Shown: positions 8,520 to 17,231 of the stretch, piece by piece
Numbering within the stretch: the stretch's first letter is position 1
Layout: each line of letters starts with the position of its first letter
From: Nocardioides sp. dk884
Lineage (GTDB): Bacteria > Actinomycetota > Actinomycetes > Propionibacteriales > Nocardioidaceae
Length of the DNA: 64,000 bases
Reading direction: 5' to 3'
Assembly (NCBI RefSeq): GCF_009557055.1
Contig: NZ_CP045649.1
Coordinates: 1,401,501-1,465,500 of the forward strand
The notes under the pieces: model-generated
What the model was told of the DNA's origin: nothing
The model's input: the letters and a program-made list of their open reading frames with translations, nothing else
Databases searched by the model: none
Made by a program: the position numbers and the translations under genes

Positions 8520-9686
8520 GTGCGGCTGGACTACCTGACGATCTTCCCCGACTACCTCGCCCCGCTGCAGCTCTCGCTGCCGGGCAAGGCGGTCGCCTCC
8601 GGGCTGCTCGAGATCCACGTGCACGACCTGCGCACCTGGGCCCACGACCGGCACCGCACCGTCGACGACACGCCGTACGGCGGCGGCGCGGGCATGGTGA
8701 TGAAGCCCGAGCCGTGGGGCGAGGCGTTCGACGAGCTCGGCCTCGACGGCGCGACCCTGGTGGTCCCGACGCCGTCGGGTGAGCCGTTCAGCCAGGCCAC
8801 GGCGCGCGAGCTGGCCACCCGGGAGCGGCTGGTGTTCGCCTGCGGTCGCTACGAGGGCATCGACCAGCGGGTGCTCGACCACGCCCGCACCCGGACCGAG
8901 GTCCGCGAGATCTCGATCGGCGACTACGTGCTCAACGGCGGCGAGGTGGCCGCGCTGGCGATCACCGAGGCGGTCGTGCGCCTGCTGCCCGGGTTCATGG
9001 GCAACGCCGCCTCGCTGCTGGAGGAGTCCCACGAGGACGGGCTGCTGGAGTACCCCGTCTACACCAAGCCGGCCGCCTGGCGCGGGCACGAGGTGCCGCC
9101 GGTGCTGCTCTCGGGCGACCACGGCCGGATCGCGACCTGGCGCCACGAGCAGGCGCTGCGGCGTACCGCCGAACGGCGCCCGGACCTGCTGCACGCCAGC
9201 GCGGCGGCGGGGGAGTGGGAGATCGTCCCCGCCGGGCCCGGGGACGCCGCCGAGATCCTGGTCCTGCAGCGCGCCTGCTGGGTGCAGGAGGCGCTGGTCA
9301 ACGACTCCCTGGCGATCCCGCCGCTGCACGAGTCGCTGGACGACGTGCGCGCGGACCTCACGACCTGGGACACCTACGTGGTGCGCTCCGGCGGGCGCCT
9401 CGTCGGTGGCGTCCGCGGCCGGCTGAACGGCACCGAGTGGGACATCGGGCGGCTGATGGTCGTCCCCGACCTGCAGGGTCGCGGCCTGGGCCGGATGCTG
9501 CTGGAGCACGCGCAGGCCGTCGCCCACCCCGATGCCACGAGCTACGTGCTGTTCACCGGCGTGCACAGCGCGCAGAACCAGCGGATGTATCGCAAGGCCG
9601 GCTTCCGGGTGCGCGACGACGTCGAGGCCCCCGCCGGCGCGGTCGTGATGACCAAGCCGGTGCGCCGGCGGATTTCGAGGCGCTGA
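8520..9686 (+). CDS. trmD: tRNA (guanine37-N1)-methyltransferase TrmD fused to a GNAT acetyltransferase domain
   Basis: Residues 1 to about 233 are a complete SPOUT methyltransferase that methylates G37 of tRNA next to the anticodon. Visible motifs are the N-terminal [16 protein letters not shown], the SAM knot GDYVLNGGE and the normal end [16 protein letters not shown]. Residues about 234-388 form a second domain with the GNAT acetyl-CoA signature ([18 protein letters not shown]) and the terminal YRKAGF. The usual TrmD is near 250 residues, so this is a genuine two-domain fusion in one uninterrupted frame. Start is GTG at 8520. The acetyl acceptor is unknown. Confidence 0.95.
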   Translation: MRLDYLTIFPDYLAPLQLSLPGKAVASGLLEIHVHDLRTWAHDRHRTVDDTPYGGGAGMVMKPEPWGEAFDELGLDGATLVVPTPSGEPFSQATARELATRERLVFACGRYEGIDQRVLDHARTRTEVREISIGDYVLNGGEVAALAITEAVVRLLPGFMGNAASLLEESHEDGLLEYPVYTKPAAWRGHEVPPVLLSGDHGRIATWRHEQALRRTAERRPDLLHASAAAGEWEIVPAGPGDAAEILVLQRACWVQEALVNDSLAIPPLHESLDDVRADLTTWDTYVVRSGGRLVGGVRGRLNGTEWDIGRLMVVPDLQGRGLGRMLLEHAQAVAHPDATSYVLFTGVHSAQNQRMYRKAGFRVRDDVEAPAGAVVMTKPVRRRISRR

Positions 9687-9883
9687 GCGCGGTGTGGCAG
9701 ACTGGCTCGTCGGCCAGTCGGTCGAAGGGCGGCTCCGAGACACACACGGAGGGCCCGCGCGGGGATCCTGCCACAGGGGGACCGGCGCCACCGACCACCG
9801 CACCGCCCGCCGGTGCAGCTGAGCCGCGACCCGACCAGCACCACCGAACCGCGTCTGACCTGTGGCACACGCGAGGAGAGACA
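9687..9883 (+). promoter_or_regulatory. rplS leader region
   Basis: The 197-base untranslated region contains a short hairpin (9701-9706 with 9713-9718) and ends with the ribosome site GAGGAGAG at 9873-9880. A separate promoter or autoregulatory leader for L19 is plausible, but no named RNA family is recognised. Confidence 0.35.
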
Positions 9884-10234
9884 ATGACCAACATCCTTGC
9901 CGAGCTCGGCAACGCCGCGAAGCGCGACGACGTCCCGGCCTTCCGCGCCGGCGACACCGTCAAGGTCCACGTGAAGGTCATCGAGGGCAGCCGCTCGCGT
10001 GTCCAGATCTTCCAGGGCGTCGTCATCCGGATCCACGGCTCGGGCATCGGCCGCACCTTCACCGTCCGCAAGGTCTCCTTCGGCGTCGGCGTCGAGCGCA
10101 CCTTCCCGCTGCACTCCCCGATCTTCGAGCAGATCGAGATCGTGACCCGCGGTGACGTGCGTCGCGCCAAGCTCTACTACCTGCGCAACCTGCGCGGCAA
10201 GGCCGCCAAGATCAAGGAGCGCCGCGAGTTCTGA
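9884..10234 (+). CDS. rplS: 50S ribosomal protein L19
   Basis: L19 lies at the 30S-50S interface. The 116-residue protein matches the family along its length ([53 protein letters not shown]). The ATG at 9884 is chosen because GAGGAGAG stands just upstream; longer frames upstream are artefacts. It closes the rpsP-rimM-trmD-rplS block. Confidence 0.98.
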   Translation: MTNILAELGNAAKRDDVPAFRAGDTVKVHVKVIEGSRSRVQIFQGVVIRIHGSGIGRTFTVRKVSFGVGVERTFPLHSPIFEQIEIVTRGDVRRAKLYYLRNLRGKAAKIKERREF

Positions 10235-10244
10235 TCCCGTCGGG

Positions 10245-10263
10245 ACCGGCTCTCAGGGCCGGT
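10245..10263 (+). terminator. Weak hairpin after rplS
   Basis: ACCGGC (10245-10250) pairs with GCCGGT (10258-10263) around a 7-base loop just after rplS. The -10-like TAGGAT of lepB begins 3 bases later, so terminator and promoter are packed together. Confidence 0.4.
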
Positions 10264-10278
10264 TCCTAGGATCGACGC

Positions 10279-11040
10279 GTGACCACCGAGGACCGCGAGA
10301 CCCCCGCCGACGATGTTGGCCCCGGGGACTCGCGGTCCTCGTCGTCTCGGCGGCACCGGTTGCGCTGGTGGCACGAGCTGCTCGTCGTGGCGGTGGTCGC
10401 GCTGGTCGCCGCCGTGCTGGTCAAGACCTTCCTGATCCAGCCGTTCTACATCCCCTCGGAGTCGATGGAGCCCGGGCTGGTCGAGGACGACCGGATCCTG
10501 GTGGAGAAGTCGTCGTACTGGTTCGGCTCGCCGCAGCGCGGGGACGTGGTCGTGTTCGCCGACCCGGGCGGGTGGCTGGAGGACACCGGCGGCGACGTCG
10601 GCACGCTGAGCAGCGCGCTGTCCCGCCTCGGGCTGCAGCCGACCGGCGGGCACCTGGTCAAGCGGGTCATCGGCACGGCGGGGGACACGATCGTGTGCTG
10701 CGACGAGGAGGGCCACCTCGAGGTGAACGGCGAGATCGTCATCGAGCCCTACGCCCGGCCCGACGCCGACGGCTGCTACGGGCCGATGCTGGTGGGCTCG
10801 GGCTGCGCGTGGAGCGCGGGGCCGGTGCCCGACGGGCAGGTCTTCGTGATGGGCGACAACCGGGCCCACTCGGCCGACTCCTCCTACCGGCTGTGCCTGC
10901 CCGCGGCCGTGGGCTGCGAGCCCGACCCGTACGTCGACGTGGACCTGGTGGTCGGCAAGCTGGCCGCGGTGGTGTGGCCGCTGGGCCGCCTCGACCTGGG
11001 TGGCGGCACCGACGTGTTCCTCGAGGTGCCCGCGCCATGA
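10279..11040 (+). CDS. lepB: Signal peptidase I
   Basis: This membrane protease removes signal peptides from exported proteins. The 253-residue protein has a Ser/Arg-rich cytoplasmic N-terminus, one membrane segment (about residues 32-50) and an extracytoplasmic domain. The catalytic Ser is S62 in IPSESM and the catalytic Lys is K128 in VKRVIGTAGD; MGDNRAHSADS is the conserved box E. A Cys pair in the loops (VCCDE) is unusual. Start is GTG at 10279, with TAGGAT 6 bases before it, indicating a leaderless message. rnhB overlaps its end by 4 bases. Confidence 0.95.
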   Translation: MTTEDRETPADDVGPGDSRSSSSRRHRLRWWHELLVVAVVALVAAVLVKTFLIQPFYIPSESMEPGLVEDDRILVEKSSYWFGSPQRGDVVVFADPGGWLEDTGGDVGTLSSALSRLGLQPTGGHLVKRVIGTAGDTIVCCDEEGHLEVNGEIVIEPYARPDADGCYGPMLVGSGCAWSAGPVPDGQVFVMGDNRAHSADSSYRLCLPAAVGCEPDPYVDVDLVVGKLAAVVWPLGRLDLGGGTDVFLEVPAP

Positions 11041-11762
11041 GCGTGCTGCCACGCGGGGTGACCGTGCGGCGCGACGCCGGGATGTACGGCTACGAGCGCG
11101 CGCTGGTCCGCCACGGTCTTGACCCGGTGGCCGGCGTCGACGAGGCCGGCCGCGGGGCCTGCGCCGGCCCGCTCGTCGCCGGGGCGGTCGTGCTGAGGCC
11201 CGGACGCAGCGGCATCGTGCCGGGGCTCGCGGACTCCAAGCTGCTCACCGAGCGGGCCCGGGAACGCTGCTACGAGGAGGTCGTGGCCCGGGCGCTGTCG
11301 TGGTCGGTGGTCGTGGTCTCCCACGAGGAGTGCGACCGGCTCGGCATGCACGTCGCCAACGTCGAGGCGCTGCGTCGCGCGGTCGCGCTGCTCGATGTCC
11401 GCCCGGCGTACGTGCTCAGCGACGGGTTCCCCGTCGACGGGCTGGGGGTGCCCAACCTCGCGATCTGGAAGGGCGACCGAGTGGCGGCCTGCGTCGCAGC
11501 CGCGTCGATCATCGCCAAGGTGACCCGCGACCGGCTGATGACCGGACTGGACGCGGAGTACCCGGCGTACGACTTCAAGACCCACAAGGGTTACATCACC
11601 CGCACCCACACCGCCGCGCTGCGCGAGCACGGCCCGTGCCCGGTCCACCGGATGCGGTTCGTCAACGTCCGGCGGGCCGCGGGCCTCGAGGTCGACGGAG
11701 CGGGGCACAATGGCGAGATCCTGTCGGTCGCGGCAGGGGAGAGCCTGGAGGAGACGCGATGA
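11037..11762 (+). CDS. rnhB: Ribonuclease HII
   Basis: RNase HII cuts RNA-DNA hybrids and single ribonucleotides in DNA. The 241-residue product carries the motif GVDEAGRGACAGPLVAGAVVL, with the catalytic Asp and Glu, and DSKLL and KGDRVAACVAAASIIAKVTRD further on. The ATG at 11037 overlaps the lepB stop (ATGA), so translation is probably coupled. The gene in turn overlaps the DUF2469 gene by 4 bases. Confidence 0.95.
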   Translation: MSVLPRGVTVRRDAGMYGYERALVRHGLDPVAGVDEAGRGACAGPLVAGAVVLRPGRSGIVPGLADSKLLTERARERCYEEVVARALSWSVVVVSHEECDRLGMHVANVEALRRAVALLDVRPAYVLSDGFPVDGLGVPNLAIWKGDRVAACVAAASIIAKVTRDRLMTGLDAEYPAYDFKTHKGYITRTHTAALREHGPCPVHRMRFVNVRRAAGLEVDGAGHNGEILSVAAGESLEETR

Positions 11763-12067
11763 GCACCGAGGACCTCGAGCGCTACGAGGCCGAGATGGAG
11801 CTCACCCTCTATCGCGAGTACCGCGACGTCGTCGGCATCTTCAAGTACGTCGTGGAGACCGACCGCCGCTTCTACCTGTGCAACCAGGTCGACGTGAAGG
11901 CGCGCACCGAGGCCGGCGAGGTCTTCTTCGAGGTCTCGATGACCGATGCCTGGGTCTGGGACATGTACCGCCCCGCCCGCTTCGCCAAGAACGTCAAGGT
12001 GCTGACCTTCAAGGACGTCAACGTCGAGGAGCTCAACGCAGCCGACATCGACCCGCCCAAGCCGTAG
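11759..12067 (+). CDS. DUF2469 family protein
   Basis: This 102-residue acidic protein (MSTEDLERYEAEMELTLYREY start, ending DIDPPKP) belongs to the DUF2469 family, found in actinobacteria next to rnhB and yraN. Its function is not known. The ATG at 11759 overlaps the rnhB stop by four bases, so it is the last gene of the lepB-rnhB operon. No catalytic motif or membrane segment is visible. Confidence 0.9.
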   Translation: MSTEDLERYEAEMELTLYREYRDVVGIFKYVVETDRRFYLCNQVDVKARTEAGEVFFEVSMTDAWVWDMYRPARFAKNVKVLTFKDVNVEELNAADIDPPKP

Positions 12068-12187
12068 CCCGCGCCGGGCCACCGGGCGTCCACAGGCGAG
12101 CTGGTCCCGCGGCCTGTCCACAGGCACCGCAGGGTCGCCCCGGGACGGGGGCCGGGCGCACGGAGGCTGACCGCAGGAGGTCAGCCC

Positions 12188-12556
12188 ATGACGACGACAG
12201 CAGCCCGCAACCTTGCCCTCGGGCAGTACGGCGAGACCCTGGCGGTGCGCCACCTCACCCAGCGGGGCATGGTCCTGCTCGACCGCAACTGGCGCTGCGA
12301 CGCCGGCGAGATCGACCTGGTGCTCCGCGACGGCCCGGTGCTGGTGGTGTGCGAGGTCAAGACCCGCTCCAGCACCGAGCGCGGCACACCCCACGAGGCG
12401 GTCGACGAGGTCAAGCTCGCCCGGCTGCAGCGGCTGGGCGAGCGCTGGCGCCAGGCGCGCGGCATCGGGCCGGTGGACATCCGGGTCGACCTGGTCGCGG
12501 TGCTGCGCCCGCGCAAGGGCGCCTCGGTGGTCGAGCACGTCGCCGGGATCGGCTGA
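12188..12556 (+). CDS. yraN: YraN/UPF0102 family endonuclease-like protein
   Basis: The 122-residue product has the UPF0102 hallmarks: LGQYGETLAVRHL, RNWRCDAGEIDLV and VCEVKTRSS. The acidic and Lys residues of GEIDLV...EVKTR match a restriction-endonuclease-like metal site. The biological role is unsettled; proximity to comM and dprA suggests DNA handling. A strong GCAGGAGGTC site lies just upstream of the ATG. Its normal downstream partner comM begins only at 13500, because this copy is the upstream half of a duplication. Confidence 0.92.
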   Translation: MTTTAARNLALGQYGETLAVRHLTQRGMVLLDRNWRCDAGEIDLVLRDGPVLVVCEVKTRSSTERGTPHEAVDEVKLARLQRLGERWRQARGIGPVDIRVDLVAVLRPRKGASVVEHVAGIG

Positions 12557-12600
12557 GGCCGTTCGCCACCGCGCGCGCACGGTGTCGCAGCGCGGCGCGA
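12557..12600 (+). pseudogene. Decayed 5' end of comM (duplicate copy)
   Basis: Directly after the yraN stop the sequence matches the start of comM at 13500, but the ATG is AGG, two extra bases (GC) shift the frame, and similarity stops after about 40 bases. It is a non-functional remnant of the duplication. Confidence 0.75.
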
Positions 12601-12686
12601 TGGTCTGGGCGAACGGTCGGGGGCGCCGTAGATTCGGGCCGTCGGGGCGAGAGCCCAGTGGCTGGCGCTGAGGGAGGTGCACGGCA

Positions 12687-12857
12687 ATGGCGCACGAGCG
12701 AGACAGGTGGAGCATCGGGCGGCATCTCGACCCGTGGTTCGACGCCCGGTTCGAGTCGACCTGGTCGCGTCGTCTGGCAAAGGTTGTCGCCGTCGTGGTC
12801 GTCGTGGGCCTGGGCTCCTACCTGCTCGGTGTCGGGCTCGGCCGGGCAGCGAGCTGA
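12687..12857 (+). CDS. Small membrane protein, function unknown
   Basis: The 56-residue ORF starts with a charged segment (MAHERDRWSIGRHLD...) and ends in one hydrophobic helix (about residues 31-52, AKVVAVVVVVGLGSYLLGVG). Support for a real gene is strong for its size: a ribosome site AGGGAGGT (12671-12678) lies 8 bases before the ATG, and a -10-like TAGATT lies at 12629-12634. It is inside the duplicated yraN-comM region, so it may have arrived with the inserted segment. I recognise no family. Confidence 0.6.
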   Translation: MAHERDRWSIGRHLDPWFDARFESTWSRRLAKVVAVVVVVGLGSYLLGVGLGRAAS

Positions 12858-12869
12858 GGCAGGTTCGCA

Positions 12870-13229
12870 GCACATCACCGCACGGACGTGAAGAGACCCT
12901 CGAGATCGCGGCACCTGCCGGACGAACGCCCGGTCGGCCATGATGTCCAGCCCTGCCTCCTCCGCGGACGTCTGCAGCCGCCTCAGGGCGTCGTCCAAGG
13001 AGGCGATCCCGGGCGGCTGCCTGAGCAGCCACAGCCGACCGGCGGGCGTGGGGGCAGACCGCACTCGGCGAGGAGCTCGTTGGCGTCCGACTCCATCTCG
13101 AAGTAGTCCGCAGCGGACCACGGCACCGTTCGAGCCGGGTCCAGAGCGGTGCCTCGGGCGCTGGTTCGAAGCGGGTGTGCCCCGAAGGTGGAGGGGGTCC
13201 GTCTCCACGCCCCAGTCGACCGATGTCAT
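12870..13229 (-). pseudogene. Frameshifted pseudogene, unrecognised protein
   Basis: Reading the minus strand from ATG at 13229, one frame gives MTSVDWGVETDPLHLRGTP. A second frame then gives TVPWSAADYFEMESDANELL, and a return to the first gives LDDALRRLQTSAEEAGLDIM. These protein-like stretches lie in different frames, so at least two indels have occurred. I do not recognise the parent family. The bounds are approximate. Confidence 0.45.
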
Positions 13230-13389
13230 GCCCCGGAGGCTGGCACCTGACTGCCCGCGATGTCCCGGGCCGCGGTGGGGCCGCTGACCGTCCACAGACG
13301 CCCGGCCCTGGCGGTGGGTCCACAGGGGCGGCCGCTGGCCTGCGGCACGGGGGCCGGGCGCACGGAGGCTGACCGCAGGAGGTCACCAC

Positions 13390-13500
13390 ATGACGACGAC
13401 AACAAACCGCAACCCTGCCCTCGGGCAGTATGGCGAGACCCTGGCGGTGCGCCCGCGCACGGGCGCCTCGGTGGTCGAGCACGTCGCCGGGATCGGCTGA
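13390..13500 (+). pseudogene. Internally deleted yraN copy (36 codons, in frame)
   Basis: The second yraN copy keeps about the first 21 residues (MTTTTNRNPALGQYGETLAV) and the last 15 (ending VVEHVAGIG). The middle of about 258 bases is lost, with the join at a shared TGCGCCC-like microhomology near 13450. The deletion is in frame, so the reading frame, its ribosome site and the TGATG overlap with comM all survive. It lacks the GEIDLV and EVKTR active-site motifs and cannot be a nuclease. Confidence 0.85.
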
Positions 13501-15110
13501 TGCCGTTCGCCACCGCGCGCACGGTGTCGCTGCGCGGCGCCCTCGGACACGTGATCGACGTGCAGAGCGACGTCTCGCCCGGCCAGGTGGGCACCACGAT
13601 GGTGGGCCGCCCCGACGTCTCGCTCAACGAGTCCCGTGATCGGGTGCGGATGGCGATCATCAACTCCTCGCTGCCCTGGCCGGCCACGAAGCGGATCACG
13701 ATCCTGCTCTCGCCCGCCGACCTCCACAAGTCCGGCACCCACTTCGACCTCGCGATCGCGGTGTCGCTGCTGGCCGCCGCCGGGTGCGTTCCGCCGCGGG
13801 CGCTGGAGGAGGCGCTTTTCATCGGCGAGCTCTCGCTGGACGGGGCGCTGCGCCCGGTGCAGGGGGTGCTGCCGATGGTGCTCGCTGGCTCGGCGCGCGG
13901 GCTGCGCCGGGTGTTCGTCCCCGAGCCCCAGGCCCAGGAGGCGGCGATGGTGCCCGGCACCTCCGTGCTCGGCATGCGCTCGCTGGCTCAGGTGGTGGCC
14001 GAGCTGCGCGGCGAGGAGGTGCCCGAGGCGCCGCCGGTGGTCACGTCCTCGGGCTCGCGGCTGCTCTCCTGGCGCGGGGAGACCCGCATGGAGGAGGTCG
14101 ACATGGCCGACCTGATGGGCCTGGAGGACACCCGCTACGCCCTCGAGGTGGCCGCCGCCGGCGGACATCACCTGATGCTGTCCGGGCCCAAGGGCGCGGG
14201 CAAGACCAGCATCGCGGAGCGGCTGCCCTCGGTGCTGCCCGACCTCGAGCCCGACGAGTCCCTCGAGCTGACCGCGCTGCACTCCCTGGCCGGCACCCTC
14301 GACCCCGACCAGGGGATGCTGGTGCGCCCGCCGTTCTCGGCTCCGCACCACGACGCCAGCAAGACCAGCATCGTGGGCGGCGGCTCGGGACAGGTGCGCC
14401 CCGGCGCGGTCAGCCTGGCCCACGGGGGCGTGCTGTTCCTCGATGAGTTCCCGCTCTTTCGCAGCGACGTGATCGAGGCGCTGCGCCAGCCCCTGGAGAG
14501 CGGCGACATCGTGATCGCCCGCACCGAGGAGCAGGTGCGCCTCCCGGCGCGCGGCATCGTGGTGCTGGCCTGCAATCCGTGCCCCTGCGGGGAGTACACC
14601 GTCAGCGCGCGCACCAACCGCTGCCAGTGCCCGGAGGTGCGCCGCCGCGACTACCGGGCCAAGGTGACCGGCCCGGTCGCCGACCGCGTCGACATCGTGC
14701 GCCACGTGCCGGCGTTCAGCCCCCACGACGACCACCGGTTCGCGGTGCGGGAGTCCTCGGCGGTGATCCGGCGCCGGGTGCACGCCGCGCGGCGCCGCCA
14801 GGCCGAGCGGTACGCCGGACTCGCGTGGCGTCTCAACGCCCACGTCCCCGGCGCGGTGCTGCGCGAGGAGTGGCCCCTGGACGCGGCCGGCCAACGGCTG
14901 CTCGACGACCGCATCTACGCGGGGCGCCTCACCGCGCGCGGCGCGGTCCGCGTGCACCGTCTGGCGCTGAGCGTGATGGACCTCGCCGCGGTGCGCAACG
15001 GCGCGGTGCGCCCCGGCCCGGGCCCCGGCGCCGAGGACGTCGCCGCCGCGCTGCAGCTGCGCCTGGGCGAGCCGCTCGCGCTCGAGGTGATCGAGGTGCG
15101 CGCCGGATGA
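13500..15110 (+). CDS. comM: ComM/YifB-family Mg-chelatase-like AAA+ ATPase
   Basis: The family includes ComM, a hexameric helicase that aids branch migration during natural transformation. The 536-residue product has the N-terminal ChlI-like domain (FDLAIAVSLLAAAGCVP), then the AAA+ core with P-loop SGPKGAGKTS (about residues 230-239), Walker B GGVLFLDEFPLF and the CPCG zinc-finger region. The C-terminal Mg-chelatase segment ends near ALQLRLGEP. The ATG at 13500 shares its A with the stop of the truncated yraN. dprA overlaps the 3' end. Transformation in this organism is inference. Confidence 0.93.
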   Translation: MPFATARTVSLRGALGHVIDVQSDVSPGQVGTTMVGRPDVSLNESRDRVRMAIINSSLPWPATKRITILLSPADLHKSGTHFDLAIAVSLLAAAGCVPPRALEEALFIGELSLDGALRPVQGVLPMVLAGSARGLRRVFVPEPQAQEAAMVPGTSVLGMRSLAQVVAELRGEEVPEAPPVVTSSGSRLLSWRGETRMEEVDMADLMGLEDTRYALEVAAAGGHHLMLSGPKGAGKTSIAERLPSVLPDLEPDESLELTALHSLAGTLDPDQGMLVRPPFSAPHHDASKTSIVGGGSGQVRPGAVSLAHGGVLFLDEFPLFRSDVIEALRQPLESGDIVIARTEEQVRLPARGIVVLACNPCPCGEYTVSARTNRCQCPEVRRRDYRAKVTGPVADRVDIVRHVPAFSPHDDHRFAVRESSAVIRRRVHAARRRQAERYAGLAWRLNAHVPGAVLREEWPLDAAGQRLLDDRIYAGRLTARGAVRVHRLALSVMDLAAVRNGAVRPGPGPGAEDVAAALQLRLGEPLALEVIEVRAG

Positions 15111-16243
15111 GCGCGCCGGAGGAGGAGCGCCTGGCCCGGGCCGCGCTGTCGCGCCTGACCGAGCCGGGGGAGCCGCGGCTGACCAGCCTGGTGGCCCAGC
15201 TCGGGCCGGTGGTGCTGCGCGACCGGCTGCTGGAGGGCCGGGGCAGCGACGGGCTCCAGGACGACGTCGCGACCCGGCTGGCGGCGTGCGACCCGGTCGC
15301 GGAGCTGGAGCGCGCCGACCGCCTGGGCCTGCGGTTCGTGATCCCCGGCGACGAGGAGTGGCCCACCCAGCTCGACGACCTCGCCGCGGTCGAGCCGCTG
15401 CACCGGCGCGGCGGCGTACCCGTGGGCCTGTGGGTCCGCGGCCCGCTGCGCCTCGACACGTTGCGCCACCCGGTCGCGGTCGTCGGGTCCCGGTCGGCGA
15501 CCACCTACGGCACCGCGGTTGCCGCGGAGATCTCCGCGATCGTCGGCCGGGAGGGCTACGCGGTCGTCTCGGGTGCGGCGTACGGCATCGACCACGCCGC
15601 CCACCGGGGAGCGGTGGCCGCCGACGGCCCGAGCGTCGCGGTGCTGGCGTGCGGGGCCGACCGGGTCTACCCGGTCGCGCACCGGGCGATGCTGGAGTTC
15701 CTCGCTGCCGAGGGCGCGGTCGTCTCCGAGGCGCCGCCGGGGTGCTCCCCGACCCGGATCCGGTTCCTCAGCCGCAACCGGCTCATCGCCGCCCTGGCCG
15801 AGGGGACGGTGGTGGTCGAGGCGGCGGTGCGCAGCGGCGCCCTCAACACCGCGACCTGGACCTCACGGCTCAACCGACACCTGATGGGCGTGCCCGGCCC
15901 GGTCACCAGCGCGTCCTCCCAGGGCGTGCACGAGCTGGTGCGCAGCGGCGCCGCCACGCTGGTGACCTCCGGCGCGGACGTCCTGGAGGCGCTCGGCGCG
16001 GTGGGGGAGCACCTGGTCGAGACCCCACGGGCCCGCGAGCGGTCCCGCGACCGGCTCACCCGGCGCCAGCAGCAGGTGCTCGACGCGGTGCCGGTGTTCC
16101 AGGGCGCCCCGGTCGACTCGGTGGCGCGCGCCGCGGGGATCGCCCTGCTGGAGGTGCAGACGGCGCTGGCCGGCCTGGAGCGCACCGGCTACGTCGAGCG
16201 TGACGAGGACGGCTGGCGGCTCGCCGCCCTCGCTCACGACTGA
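15107..16243 (+). CDS. dprA: DNA-processing protein DprA
   Basis: DprA protects incoming single-stranded DNA and loads RecA. The 378-residue protein has a helical N-terminus, a Rossmann-like DprA domain with VGSRSATTYG and VVSGAAYGIDHAAHRGA, and a C-terminal winged helix (about residues 310-378, RLTRRQQQVLDAV). The ATG at 15107 overlaps the comM stop (ATGA). comM and dprA form one coupled unit. Confidence 0.95.
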   Translation: MSAPEEERLARAALSRLTEPGEPRLTSLVAQLGPVVLRDRLLEGRGSDGLQDDVATRLAACDPVAELERADRLGLRFVIPGDEEWPTQLDDLAAVEPLHRRGGVPVGLWVRGPLRLDTLRHPVAVVGSRSATTYGTAVAAEISAIVGREGYAVVSGAAYGIDHAAHRGAVAADGPSVAVLACGADRVYPVAHRAMLEFLAAEGAVVSEAPPGCSPTRIRFLSRNRLIAALAEGTVVVEAAVRSGALNTATWTSRLNRHLMGVPGPVTSASSQGVHELVRSGAATLVTSGADVLEALGAVGEHLVETPRARERSRDRLTRRQQQVLDAVPVFQGAPVDSVARAAGIALLEVQTALAGLERTGYVERDEDGWRLAALAHD

Positions 16244-16259
16244 GACGGGACGGCGTTCC

Positions 16260-16265
16260 TAGACT
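16260..16265 (+). promoter_or_regulatory. -10-like hexamer for a leaderless xerC message
   Basis: TAGACT lies 6 bases before the ATG at 16272, leaving no room for a ribosome site. xerC is therefore probably transcribed separately from dprA as a leaderless mRNA. Confidence 0.5.
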
Positions 16266-16271
16266 CGGCCC

Positions 16272-17231
16272 ATGACCGACGACGACGCCGGGACGCCGGC
16301 GCCCGCCGCCGAGGACGATGCCCTGCCCGAGCCGATGGCGCGGGTGCTGGGCGACTACGAGCGCCACCTCGTCTCCGAGCGCGACCTGACCCCGCACACC
16401 GTGCGCGCCTACCTCGGCGACGTCGCCGGACTGCTGGAGCACGCCTCGCGCCTGGGCCACACCGACGTCGCCGAGCTCGACCTGCGCACCCTGCGCAGCT
16501 GGCTGGCCAAGCAGCAGACCCTCGGGCGCTCGCGCACCACCATCGGACGCCGGGCCACGGCCGCCCGGGTCTTCACCGCCTGGCTGGCGCGCACCGGGCG
16601 ACTGCCCACCGACGTCGGCTCGAGCCTGGGCTCGCCGAAGGCCCACCGCACCCTGCCAGCGGTGCTGCGCGCCGACGAGGCCAGCGACCTGATCGCCGCG
16701 GCCACCGACCTCGCCGACGACGGCCCGGTCGGCCTGCGCGACGTGGCGATGCTGGAGCTGCTCTACGCCACGGGCATCCGGGTCGGGGAGCTCGTCGGCC
16801 TCGACGTCGACGACCTCGACGACGACCGGCAGCTGGTGCGGGTGCTGGGCAAGGGGCGCAAGGAGCGCTCCGTGCCGTTCGGGCGCCCGGCCGCCCGAGC
16901 CCTGCGGTTCTGGCTGCGCCAGGGGCGTCCGATGCTCGCCCAGGACCACTCCGGGGCGGCGCTGTTCCTCGGCGTGCGCGGTGGGCGCATCGACCAGCGC
17001 GCGGTCCGCACGCTGGTGCACCGCCGCATCAGCGCGGTGCCGGGCGCACCCGACATCGGTCCTCACGGGCTGCGCCACAGCGCGGCGACACACCTGATCG
17101 AGGGCGGCGCCGATCTGCGCTCGGTGCAGGAGCTGCTCGGCCACGCCTCCCTGGCGACCACCCAGCTCTACACCCACGTGAGCAGCGAACGGCTGCGTCG
17201 CGCCTACCAGCAGGCGCACCCGCGCGCCTGA
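16272..17231 (+). CDS. xerC: Tyrosine recombinase XerC
   Basis: XerC with XerD resolves chromosome dimers at dif. The 319-residue protein has an N-terminal SAM-like core-binding domain (DYERHLVSERDLTPHTVRAY) and the catalytic domain. The active set is visible: Arg in ATGIRVGEL (about 170), Lys in VLGKGRKER, HxxR in HGLRHSAATHL (about 265), His in LLGHASLATTQ and the Tyr nucleophile in QLYTHV (about 299). Position behind dprA is typical for actinobacteria. Its last 28 bases overlap the convergent M23 gene. Confidence 0.93.
   Translation: MTDDDAGTPAPAAEDDALPEPMARVLGDYERHLVSERDLTPHTVRAYLGDVAGLLEHASRLGHTDVAELDLRTLRSWLAKQQTLGRSRTTIGRRATAARVFTAWLARTGRLPTDVGSSLGSPKAHRTLPAVLRADEASDLIAAATDLADDGPVGLRDVAMLELLYATGIRVGELVGLDVDDLDDDRQLVRVLGKGRKERSVPFGRPAARALRFWLRQGRPMLAQDHSGAALFLGVRGGRIDQRAVRTLVHRRISAVPGAPDIGPHGLRHSAATHLIEGGADLRSVQELLGHASLATTQLYTHVSSERLRRAYQQAHPRA

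Larger units (their letters stand above)
12145..13540 (+). repeat. Imperfect direct duplication of the yraN-comM junction
   Basis: The segment from 12145 to about 12595 reappears at 13347 to about 13538 with an internal deletion. Copy 1 has an intact yraN followed by a decayed first dozen codons of comM, whose ATG has become AGG. Copy 2 has a yraN reduced to 36 codons followed by intact comM. The two copies share about 40 identical bases of upstream sequence, including the yraN ribosome site GCAGGAGGTCA. About 750 bases of unrelated sequence separate them. Confidence 0.85.

Noticed and set aside
7740..9884. 714-codon minus-strand frame over rimM and trmD
   Set aside because: It crosses two strongly supported translation genes and shows no family.
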